From: Pelodictyon luteolum
GTDB lineage: Bacteria > Bacteroidota > Chlorobiia > Chlorobiales > Chlorobiaceae
Assembly: GCF_001622165.1 (NCBI RefSeq)
Contig: NZ_LVWG01000034.1
Coordinates: forward strand, 45,638-109,637
Direction of reading: 5' to 3'
Length of the DNA stretch: 64,000 nt
The position numbers and the translations under genes are program-made. Positions 56,917 through 64,000 of the stretch are shown here, one piece after another (the stretch's first letter is position 1; each line of letters begins with the position of its first letter). The notes under the pieces were generated by a model. The model was not told the DNA's origin. It searched no databases and saw only the letters and a list, made by a program, of their open reading frames with translations.

Positions 56917-59562
56917 ATGACACACCGGGCAGTCAACCGCTCCATTGCCGCATTTCTTTTTGTACTGACGGGCACCGTCTACCTCCTGACCATGGCTCCG
57001 ACCCTCTCATTCTGGGACTGCGGGGAGTTCATCGCCACCGCCCGGACCCTTGGTGTGCCGCACCCTCCCGGCGCGCCACTCTTTCTGCTCACCGGCCGCC
57101 TGTTTTCGATGCTTCCTTTTTTCGGTGACGTCGGGGCCCGTGTCAACCTTATCAGCGTGCTCTCTTCGGCCGCAACTATTTCGCTCACCTATCTCATCAT
57201 AGTCCGTCTCATCATCCTCTACCGTGGCACTGCGCCAACAGGCTGGGACGGAGCGGAAAAAACAGCCGCATACGGCGGGGCAGTCATTGGCGCACTGGCG
57301 CTTGCCTTTTCTGACAGTTTCTGGTTCAACGCTGTCGAAACAGAAGTCTACGCCGCTTCTTCGCTCTTCACGGCCGTCGTGGTGTGGCTGATCCTCCGTT
57401 GGCATGAAGAATACCCACGGGAGGGACACGAACGATGGCTTCTCCTGGCGATGTACATGATCGGCCTCTCCATCGGCGTGCATTTGTTGAGCCTGCTCGC
57501 CCTGTTTGCCATCGCGCTGGCCTATTACTTCCGCCGTTTCGAGGTCACGCTTAAGTCGTTTGCCATACTGGCCCTTGCGTCCTCCGGGCTTTTTTTCCTT
57601 ATCTACACCCTCATCATCAAGGGTATCCCCGTGCTGCTCCAGGTTGCATCGTGGGGTGGCCTGCTCGTTCTGCTCTCCGCTCTCGGCTGGGCCGCATGGC
57701 AGACCCAGAGGGCCCGGATGGCGATGGCCAACACGCTTGTGATGTCGGTGCTCCTCATCATCATCGGCTACACCTCTTACGGCCTGATCTACGTCAGGGC
57801 GCAGGCCGGCCCGCCGATCAACGAAAACAACCCTTCGACTCCCGATGCGTTTTTTTTATACCTGAATCGCGAACAGTACGGCCAGATGCCGCTCTGGCCG
57901 AGGCGGTGGTCGCCAGAACCTATCCACCAATATCACTACCGACAGTACGGCAGCGAGCTTGACTATTTTCTTTCCTACCAGCTTGACCGGATGTACCTCC
58001 GTTACCTTGGTTGGCAGTTCATCGGCCGTCAGGATCAGATGGAAGGCGCCGGGGTCGACTGGTCGGTCCTCTGGGGTCTGCCGTTTCTGCTCGGCCTCGG
58101 TGGCGCGTTCGCCCATTTTCGGCGGCAGTGGAAGATGGGTCTTGTTGTAACGGCGCTTTTCATCCTGACGGGGGCTGCACTGGTGGTTTATCTCAACCAG
58201 ACGGAACCGCAGCCGCGTGAGCGGGACTACAGCTATGTCGGGAGCTTTTTTGCCTTTGCACTCTGGATCGGCATCGGCATTGAAAGCCTCTGGTACGGCA
58301 TCGTTTCTCTTCTGAAGAAGCCCGGTGCATCTACGCGTATTCTGGCTGCCCTTGTGACGGTCGGCCTGGCGCTCATACTGGTTGATGCGCGCATGCTCAT
58401 GGCCAATTACCATAGCCATGACCGTTCGGGCAATTATGTGCCATGGGACTGGGGGTGGAATATTCTCGAAAGCTGCCCTCCGAACGCCATCCTCTTCACC
58501 AACGGTGATAACGATACCTTTCCCCTCTGGTACCTCCAGGAGGTTGAAGGGATCCGCACTGACGTCCGGGTGGTTAACCTGAGTCTTGCCAATACGGGAT
58601 GGTATCTCCTGCAGTTGAAAAACACCTCCCCGAGGGGAGCCGAACCGGTCTCTTTCGGACTTACGGACGAGGAACTCCGCAATATCACCTACGTCCCTAT
58701 AGAGCCGATCGCGGTATCGATTCCTTCAAAAAATGCGGCCCAGGCTCTTAAGACTGATGCAGCCCGGCACCGATACGCGCTGCCCTCCGAGCCCCTCGAC
58801 ACCATGCAGTGGGAACTGAAGCCTGGGCTGGTCTACGCAGGACAGGGGTATCTCCGTCCCCAGGATCTTGCCGTGTACGATATTGTAACCCAGAACTTCG
58901 GGCGTCGTCCTGTCTGTTTCGCACTGACAGTCGATCCCGACGGCATGATAGGGCTAGAGCGGTTCCTTCGCCTCGACGGGCTCGTTTACCGGGTCGTGCC
59001 TCTCGAAAGCGCCGACCCGATGAGTTTCGCCGATCCTGCATTGCTTTACCGGAACTTGATGCAGACCTACCGGTACCGAAATCTCGGCGACCCTTCTGTC
59101 AATATCGAGGAAACCGCAAGACGGCTTTCGGCCAACTACTCACCGCTCTTCATCCGTCTGGCTATAGAATTGGCGGGTTCAGAGGGTGCTGCGCTCCCGG
59201 TCAGGGATTCATCGGGCCGAGAGACTTTTGTCGAGCGGCCGGCGCTTGCGCTGCGGGTTCTCGACCGGGTGGCCTCCATGCTGCCTCCTGAACGTTATCC
59301 GCTCAATCCTGAACTGGCTGGTTCCGTCGTATCCCTGTATGTCCGGCTTGGTGAAAAAGATCGGGCTTCGGCGTATATTTCGTATCTTGAAAAACTGGGC
59401 AGCCTGTCATCGCCCGGTTCCGACCCTCGCTTGTTTTTTACGCTTGCCCAGGCCTATCGGGTTCTTGGCAGGATCGACGAGGCGAACCGGGTTATCGACA
59501 CCCTTTCGCATGTCTTGAACCGGCCCGGGCTCTCTAAAGAGTTTGAACAAATGAAGGAATAA
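56917..59562 (+). CDS. DUF2723-type integral membrane protein
   Basis: The 881-residue protein has the DUF2723 hallmark SFWDCGEFIATARTLGVPHPPGAPLFLL near 29-56 (in part), with acidic residues placed as in GT-C glycosyltransferases. About ten membrane helices fill residues 10-480. A soluble C-terminal half has TPR-like helices at the end (about 790-880, VSLYVRLGEKDRASAY...). Related proteins are proposed glycosyltransferases acting on the periplasmic side; that is not proven. It lies 21 bases after hemW and 6 before lpxA. Confidence 0.85.
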   Translation: MTHRAVNRSIAAFLFVLTGTVYLLTMAPTLSFWDCGEFIATARTLGVPHPPGAPLFLLTGRLFSMLPFFGDVGARVNLISVLSSAATISLTYLIIVRLIILYRGTAPTGWDGAEKTAAYGGAVIGALALAFSDSFWFNAVETEVYAASSLFTAVVVWLILRWHEEYPREGHERWLLLAMYMIGLSIGVHLLSLLALFAIALAYYFRRFEVTLKSFAILALASSGLFFLIYTLIIKGIPVLLQVASWGGLLVLLSALGWAAWQTQRARMAMANTLVMSVLLIIIGYTSYGLIYVRAQAGPPINENNPSTPDAFFLYLNREQYGQMPLWPRRWSPEPIHQYHYRQYGSELDYFLSYQLDRMYLRYLGWQFIGRQDQMEGAGVDWSVLWGLPFLLGLGGAFAHFRRQWKMGLVVTALFILTGAALVVYLNQTEPQPRERDYSYVGSFFAFALWIGIGIESLWYGIVSLLKKPGASTRILAALVTVGLALILVDARMLMANYHSHDRSGNYVPWDWGWNILESCPPNAILFTNGDNDTFPLWYLQEVEGIRTDVRVVNLSLANTGWYLLQLKNTSPRGAEPVSFGLTDEELRNITYVPIEPIAVSIPSKNAAQALKTDAARHRYALPSEPLDTMQWELKPGLVYAGQGYLRPQDLAVYDIVTQNFGRRPVCFALTVDPDGMIGLERFLRLDGLVYRVVPLESADPMSFADPALLYRNLMQTYRYRNLGDPSVNIEETARRLSANYSPLFIRLAIELAGSEGAALPVRDSSGRETFVERPALALRVLDRVASMLPPERYPLNPELAGSVVSLYVRLGEKDRASAYISYLEKLGSLSSPGSDPRLFFTLAQAYRVLGRIDEANRVIDTLSHVLNRPGLSKEFEQMKE

Positions 59563-59568
59563 TCCCCA

Positions 59569-60366
59569 ATGCAGAGCAGCATCCATCCCACAGCGGTCAT
59601 CAGTCCGACTGCAGTTCTCGGTGAAGGCGTCAAAGTTGGACCTTACACGGTCATTGAAGACGATGTCACAATCGGCGCCGGCACAACCATTGCCCCCCAT
59701 GTCCAGATTGCTTCCGGAGCACGCATCGGCGCCGGCTGCAGAATTCATGCCGGAGCGGTGCTTGCAACCGAGCCACAGGATCTTAAGTTTAGTGGCGAAA
59801 AAACAGAACTCTTCATCGGTGATCGAACGGTCATCAGGGAGTGTGTTACCATCAACCGCGGCACCATGGCCAGCGGCAAAACCGTGGTCGGTTCCGACAA
59901 CCTGATCATGTCTTATGTGCACTTCGGCCACGATTGTGTGATCGGCAACCATGTGGTGATCGCCAATTCGGTGCAGTTCGGCGGGCATTGCGAAGTGGGC
60001 GACTACGCCGTCGTCGGCGGTCTTGCCGGCATCCACCAGTTTGTTCGCATCGGGCGTTACGCGATGGTCGGCGGGATTTCGCGCGCTGCCCTTGACGTGC
60101 CGCCCTTCGTCATGGCAGGCGGCCACGCCGCCTTCCGCTATGAAGGGCTGAATGCTATCGGGCTGAAACGCAGGGGGTTCACGCCGGAAAAAATAACCCG
60201 AATCAGGGATGTCTACCGGGTGCTTTTTCAGTCCGGGCTTCTTCTCTCGAACGGCCTTGAAAAGGTGCGTCAGGAGTTTCCAGAAGAGCCTGAAGTCATG
60301 GAAATCCTGGATTTCTTCAGTTCCGGCAGCCATGGCAGGAAGTTCATCAGGCCTTTCAACAGTTAA
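59569..60366 (+). CDS. lpxA: UDP-N-acetylglucosamine acyltransferase
   Basis: LpxA attaches the first acyl chain in lipid A synthesis. The 265 residues form a left-handed beta helix with many hexapeptide repeats (VLGEGVKVGPYTVIE, DDVTIGAGTTIAPH). The catalytic His is H121 in HFGHDC, matching E. coli H125. The C-terminal helical part (NAIGLKRRGF...) is typical. No other lpx genes are in the window. Confidence 0.97.
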   Translation: MQSSIHPTAVISPTAVLGEGVKVGPYTVIEDDVTIGAGTTIAPHVQIASGARIGAGCRIHAGAVLATEPQDLKFSGEKTELFIGDRTVIRECVTINRGTMASGKTVVGSDNLIMSYVHFGHDCVIGNHVVIANSVQFGGHCEVGDYAVVGGLAGIHQFVRIGRYAMVGGISRAALDVPPFVMAGGHAAFRYEGLNAIGLKRRGFTPEKITRIRDVYRVLFQSGLLLSNGLEKVRQEFPEEPEVMEILDFFSSGSHGRKFIRPFNS

Positions 60367-60384
60367 CAGCAGGAACCGCGGCAT

Positions 60385-61374
60385 ATGTCCCAATGGGCCA
60401 TCGGCATAGATTTAGGGGGCACAGCCGTCAAGGCCGCCGTTGTGGGCCGGACTGCCGGCATCATTACTGAAACCACAGTACCCACAGAAGCCCTGCGGGG
60501 ACCCAACGGGGTGCTTGACCTGGTTGCCGCAACGGCGTCAGACCTCTACAGGAGCGCCTCGGTTACGCTCGATCCTGGCGAATTCAGAGGCATCGGACTC
60601 GGTGCTCCGGGTGCGGTGGACCGCCTCCGGGGCACCCTCAGCCATCCGCCCAACCTGCCCGGATGGGAGGTTGTCGAGCTGAGGCGCGAGTTGCAGAAGC
60701 GACTCAATGGCGGTTCCGGCATCGACTGCGAGGTGTTCCTCGACAATGATGCAAACGCTGCCGCTTACGGCGAGGCTGTCTACGGTGCAGGACGTGCGTT
60801 TCCGGACTTTCTTATGGTGACGCTCGGAACTGGTGTCGGTGGCGGCATCGTTCTCAACCATGAGCTCTACCGGGGTCCGAACGGAACGGCGGGGGAGGTC
60901 GGCTTCATGATTGTCGATTACAACGGTTCCTCCCTCCATGCCGGCATTCGCGGTACCCTTGAAGGACTCATCGGCAAGGATCGTCTGGTGGAGATGGCTC
61001 GGCGGATGATCGCCGAGCACCATTCCCCCTCTTCAGTCGGAGCTCTTTGCGGCAATGACTGGGCCTCGCTTTCTCCGCGGCATCTTGAAGCTGCGGCGCT
61101 TGAAGGGGACCTTGCAGCGCAGGAAGTATGGACCCGGGTCGGTTCCATTCTCGGTACAGGGCTCGCAAGCGTTACGGCGCTCATGGATATCAGGAAATTT
61201 GTTGTCGGCGGTGGTATTTCAGCCGCTGGCGATCTCCTGCTGAAACCCGCTCTTGCCGTACTGCAGCAATCTACCCTGCCTTCCATGCACGATGGGCTTT
61301 CAGTCGTCAGAGCAGATCTCGGCAACCGGGCCGGCATGCATGGAGCGGCTGCTCTCTGCTTCAGCGCTGAATGA
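60385..61374 (+). CDS. ROK family sugar kinase-like protein without the zinc motif
   Basis: The 329-residue ROK protein has IGIDLGGTAVKAAVV (6-20) and LDNDANAAAYGE (119-130, catalytic Asp). LGTGVGGGIVLN and GTAGEVGF follow. The usual GHxxxxxxGxxCxCGxxGCxE zinc site (about 173-193) has Phe for His and no Cys residues (GSSLHAGIRGTLE), so structural zinc is absent. Glucokinase or another hexose kinase is possible; the substrate is unknown. Its stop overlaps the ComF start by four bases. Confidence 0.85.
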   Translation: MSQWAIGIDLGGTAVKAAVVGRTAGIITETTVPTEALRGPNGVLDLVAATASDLYRSASVTLDPGEFRGIGLGAPGAVDRLRGTLSHPPNLPGWEVVELRRELQKRLNGGSGIDCEVFLDNDANAAAYGEAVYGAGRAFPDFLMVTLGTGVGGGIVLNHELYRGPNGTAGEVGFMIVDYNGSSLHAGIRGTLEGLIGKDRLVEMARRMIAEHHSPSSVGALCGNDWASLSPRHLEAAALEGDLAAQEVWTRVGSILGTGLASVTALMDIRKFVVGGGISAAGDLLLKPALAVLQQSTLPSMHDGLSVVRADLGNRAGMHGAAALCFSAE

Positions 61375-62081
61375 TGGGCGGCGGCTTCGGCGGCGAACTG
61401 TTCCATATGCTTTTTCCCGATGTCTGCGTGGTATGTTCGTCTTTGCTTGTTGAGGGTGAGGCGCTATGCTGCAACACCTGCCGAAGGGAGTTCTCCCCCT
61501 TTGCTTCCCCTCTGGAGAGCGAATCGATGCTCAGAGCCTCTATTTCGGGGCGGTTCGGCTCCGGGTTTGTGTTCCGCCAGGGATGGTGCCGCTATCTGTT
61601 TCACAAGGGGAGCCCGCTTCAGGAAGCACTGCATGCGATGAAGTACGGGGGCGTGCATGCTCTCGGTGGCGTGTTCGGCCGTGAACTCGGGGAGTGGATG
61701 CTCATCGGCAGCGGCGGAGAGGTGATGGTTGACTGCATCGTGCCGGTTCCCCTGCACCGGATGAAGAAAACGGAACGGACATACAATCAGGCTGAAAAAA
61801 TCGCTGAAGGCATCGGCGCCGTTATGGCAACGCCCGTCATGGGAACGTTACTTGTCCGTACACGCCAAACGGCATCCCAGACCGGTCTGGCCGCCGTTGA
61901 CCGGCGAAAAAACCTAGCCGGTGCGTTCCGGGCCTCGGGGGTTCCCGGCGGCGCACGTGTGCTGCTCGTCGATGACGTGGTGACAACCGGCGCTACCATG
62001 GCCGCAGCAGCCGAAGCCCTCATCGAGGGGGGCGCCGGATCGGTATCCCTTGCAGCTGTCGCCCTTGCGGCAAAAGAGTGA
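61371..62081 (+). CDS. ComF-family phosphoribosyltransferase-like protein
   Basis: The 236-residue protein has an N-terminal zinc-type CxxC pair (CVVCSSLL and CCNTCRREF, about 19-40). A C-terminal PRT domain follows, with the PRPP loop VLLVDDVVTTGAT near 200-212 and RTRQTASQTGL. ComF proteins act in DNA uptake in some bacteria, but many have no known role. It overlaps its neighbours by four bases on both sides if the downstream GTG is used. Confidence 0.9.
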   Translation: MMGGGFGGELFHMLFPDVCVVCSSLLVEGEALCCNTCRREFSPFASPLESESMLRASISGRFGSGFVFRQGWCRYLFHKGSPLQEALHAMKYGGVHALGGVFGRELGEWMLIGSGGEVMVDCIVPVPLHRMKKTERTYNQAEKIAEGIGAVMATPVMGTLLVRTRQTASQTGLAAVDRRKNLAGAFRASGVPGGARVLLVDDVVTTGATMAAAAEALIEGGAGSVSLAAVALAAKE

Positions 62082-62092
62082 AAGAGATCGTT

Positions 62093-62836
62093 ATGGAGTT
62101 ATTTTACGTTCCAGAAGGCAGCGTCGCTGCATCGGCCCGCTCGCTTATGATCGAGGGTGACGAGTTCCACCACCTCAGCCGTGTGCTTCGAAAAAAAGAG
62201 GGTGAGCGCATCAAGGTGACCGACGGCAGCGGACTCTCTGTTGACATCGCCATCACCTCCATCGGGAAGCGTTCGCTTGAAGGAGAGATACTTGCTCGTT
62301 CGGTTGTCGAGCGTCCTGCTACAGGGGTGACGGTGGCCATTTCCCTTCTCAAGGCACCTGCCCGGTTTGACTTTTTCCTGGAAAAGGCCACCGAGCTCGG
62401 CGTTTCCGGCGTCATTCCGATGATGACCCAGCGCACAGTCAGTCAGCCTTCGCGGGAGCGGTTTGCCGGAAGGATGGACCGGTGGCGGAACATCCTGCTC
62501 TCCGCCGCTCGCCAGTCGGGGCGGTTCCATCTTCCCAAGCTCCATGAGCCCCTCTCGTTCAGGGAGGCTCTCGGGCTCAAAGGATACGACCTCCGACTGA
62601 TTCCCTATGAGGGCTCAGGGGTTGTTCCAGAGCTGGACTTTCCGGGGAAAAAGGTACTTTTCCTGATAGGTGGAGAGGGTGGCTTCACGCCTGGCGAAGT
62701 TGAAGCCGCAAAAGAGGCAGGGTTCGGGGAGATGTCTTTCGGCCGCACAATACTCCGGGCGGAAAGTGCAGGGATTTTCGCCGTGGCGCTTGTCCGCGCG
62801 CGACTGCTTGGCGGACCACCGAACGAATGGCTCTAA
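62093..62836 (+). CDS. rsmE: 16S rRNA (uracil-1498-N3) methyltransferase
   Basis: RsmE methylates U1498 of 16S rRNA. The 247-residue SPOUT enzyme begins MELFYVPEGS and has a PUA-like N-terminal domain, then FLEKATELGVSGVIPM, IGGEGGFTPGEVEAA and SFGRTILRAESAG, the knotted SAM-binding site. A GTG at 62078 overlapping the comF stop is also in frame; I prefer 62093, which has AAAGAG upstream. Confidence 0.94.
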   Translation: MELFYVPEGSVAASARSLMIEGDEFHHLSRVLRKKEGERIKVTDGSGLSVDIAITSIGKRSLEGEILARSVVERPATGVTVAISLLKAPARFDFFLEKATELGVSGVIPMMTQRTVSQPSRERFAGRMDRWRNILLSAARQSGRFHLPKLHEPLSFREALGLKGYDLRLIPYEGSGVVPELDFPGKKVLFLIGGEGGFTPGEVEAAKEAGFGEMSFGRTILRAESAGIFAVALVRARLLGGPPNEWL

Positions 62837-62873
62837 CATGGGGCGGCAACCGTCCCCAACAGAACGATCGACC

Positions 62874-63944
62874 ATGAACAGCATCAAAGCCAACCGGATC
62901 ATCCTGCTCCTTATCGTTCTCTTTATTTCGGCGCTCTTTTTCGCCATGATCCGCTATTTTCTGATGGCCATATTCCTCGCTGCCATTTTTTCAGCACTCT
63001 CGATGCCCGTGCACAACCGCTTCCTGCAGTGGACAGGCGGGCGCAAAGGGCTGAGTGCGGGGTTGAGCATGCTCGCTCTTGTTCTCATCGGTTTTCTTCC
63101 CCTTGCCCTTTTGCTCGGCGTGGTCGCACTGCAGGCAGTACATATCAGCAGCCAGGCAGTTCCATGGCTGAATCAGATCCTTGAACCCGCATTCCTCGCC
63201 GATCAGCTCAGCACCCTGCCCTACTACCCGGAACTCGTGGCGTACAGGGAGGATATTCTGCAGCGGGTTGGCGAGATCGTCTCGAATACTGGATCAATGC
63301 TTTTCAAGACGCTCTTTACGTTCACGTATTCGGCCGTCAACGATCTATTCCTCTTCACGATCTTTCTCTATACGATGTTCTTTTTCCTGCGTGACGGCAA
63401 ACCGCTTCTGGAAAGGGTTCTGTATTACCTGCCCATGTCCGATGCAGATCAGCAGCGCCTGCTCGACAAGTTTCTGTCGGTGACCCGTGCAACCATCAAG
63501 GGGACGATGATCGTCGGTGTCGTGCAGGGCGGGCTTGCCGGCCTTGCTCTGCATATAGGCGGCATAGAAAGTGCGCTCTTCTGGGGGACCCTCATGACCG
63601 TTCTCTCTGTCGTGCCGGTGCTCGGTCCGCCCATTATATGGGTGCCGGCCGTCATCTCTCTTGCCGCCTCGGGGCGGGTCCCGCAGGCCATCGGGGTGGC
63701 ACTCTTCTGCGCCATTGTCGTCGGCCAGATCGACAACATCCTCCGCCCGATTCTCGTTGGCCGCGATACCCGTCTGCATGAACTCTTCATCTTTTTCGGA
63801 ACGCTCGGCGGCATCGGACTCTTTGGTCTGTTCGGCTTCATAATCGGACCCATCATTGCAGCGCTCTTCATGACGGTGTGGGAGATGTACGGGGAGGCAT
63901 TCAGCGATTCGCTTCGCGACATCAAGAACCGCAGCGCGGTATAG
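62874..63944 (+). CDS. AI-2E family transporter (YdiK/PerM type)
   Basis: The 356-residue product has seven to eight membrane segments: two early (about 7-45), one near 65-85, then the long central soluble region. The C-terminal block IDNILRPILVGRDTRLHELFIFFGTLGGIGLFGLFGFIIGPIIAAL (in part) is diagnostic of the family. Transport of AI-2 is known for one member only, so the substrate is unknown. I start at MNSIKANRI (62874); the ATG at 62838 is possible. Confidence 0.9.
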   Translation: MNSIKANRIILLLIVLFISALFFAMIRYFLMAIFLAAIFSALSMPVHNRFLQWTGGRKGLSAGLSMLALVLIGFLPLALLLGVVALQAVHISSQAVPWLNQILEPAFLADQLSTLPYYPELVAYREDILQRVGEIVSNTGSMLFKTLFTFTYSAVNDLFLFTIFLYTMFFFLRDGKPLLERVLYYLPMSDADQQRLLDKFLSVTRATIKGTMIVGVVQGGLAGLALHIGGIESALFWGTLMTVLSVVPVLGPPIIWVPAVISLAASGRVPQAIGVALFCAIVVGQIDNILRPILVGRDTRLHELFIFFGTLGGIGLFGLFGFIIGPIIAALFMTVWEMYGEAFSDSLRDIKNRSAV

Positions 63945-63965
63945 GTAGCCAGCGGAGTGCACCCG

Positions 63966-64000
63966 GTGAAAACAAGAAAGGCCGTCTCAGATCAGTATGC
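63966..64000 (+). CDS. start of a downstream gene (partial)
   Basis: A GTG at 63966 opens a frame reading KTRKAVSDQY to the window end, 21 bases after the transporter stop. Too short to identify. Confidence 0.35.
   Translation, partial: MKTRKAVSDQY

Overview
The window reads as core chromosome of a green sulfur bacterium (Chlorobiaceae, Chlorobium/Pelodictyon type). The main evidence is a complete bchN-bchB-bchL set for light-independent protochlorophyllide reductase with a BchJ-like protein beside it. Supporting evidence is a ClpB chaperone that stops after its first ATPase module, a GlgA with the divergent Chlorobi-type N-terminus, and lpxA, which indicates a Gram-negative envelope. GC content is moderately high and even. 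I see no prophage, insertion sequence, CRISPR array or rRNA gene.

Layout. 1-5351 (minus strand): tsaD, then yajC-carA-class V aminotransferase-B12 radical SAM protein, the last four behind their own promoter. 5378-11880 (mostly plus): two small unrecognised proteins, the half-length clpB, a secreted SYLF-domain protein, gatB, xseB (minus), then overlapping obgE-GNAT acetyltransferase-HPr. 11905-21034: a surface-polysaccharide cluster with tightly overlapping genes (GT4, GT2, methyltransferase, GT4, Wzx-like flippase, YfhO-like membrane protein, GT-like protein). A 24-bp tandem repeat crosses one gene junction here and is read in two frames. 21182-41220: a 20-kb str-S10-spc-alpha ribosomal supercluster from rpsL to rplQ, holding fusA, tuf, secY, map, infA and rpoA, with a tRNA-Gly(UCC) gene between rplN and rplX. 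41284-47331: rsmG, a divergent mannose-1-phosphate guanylyltransferase, cysS, engB, purA and a thiamine-binding-fold protein. 47419-53560: bchNBL, a terminator, then on the minus strand a large lipoprotein gene overlapping bchJ. 53682-64000: glgA, a gmhB-like phosphatase, hemW, a DUF2723 membrane protein, lpxA, a ROK protein, comF, rsmE, an AI-2E family transporter and the first codons of another gene.

How it works together. Most genes are translation and housekeeping functions in long co-directional runs with 4-base overlaps or short gaps. The accessory part is the polysaccharide cluster, which carries sugar transfer, modification and export functions. The pigment block supplies chlorophyllide for chlorosome pigments. 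A recurring TTACATT heptamer lies 20-100 bases ahead of several transcription units and resembles a -10 element.

I found no clearly new multi-gene system. The observations most worth checking are the repeat read in two frames, the tRNA inside the spc operon, the split ClpB, the divergent ManC, GlgA and ROK enzymes, and the palindrome ahead of rpsL.
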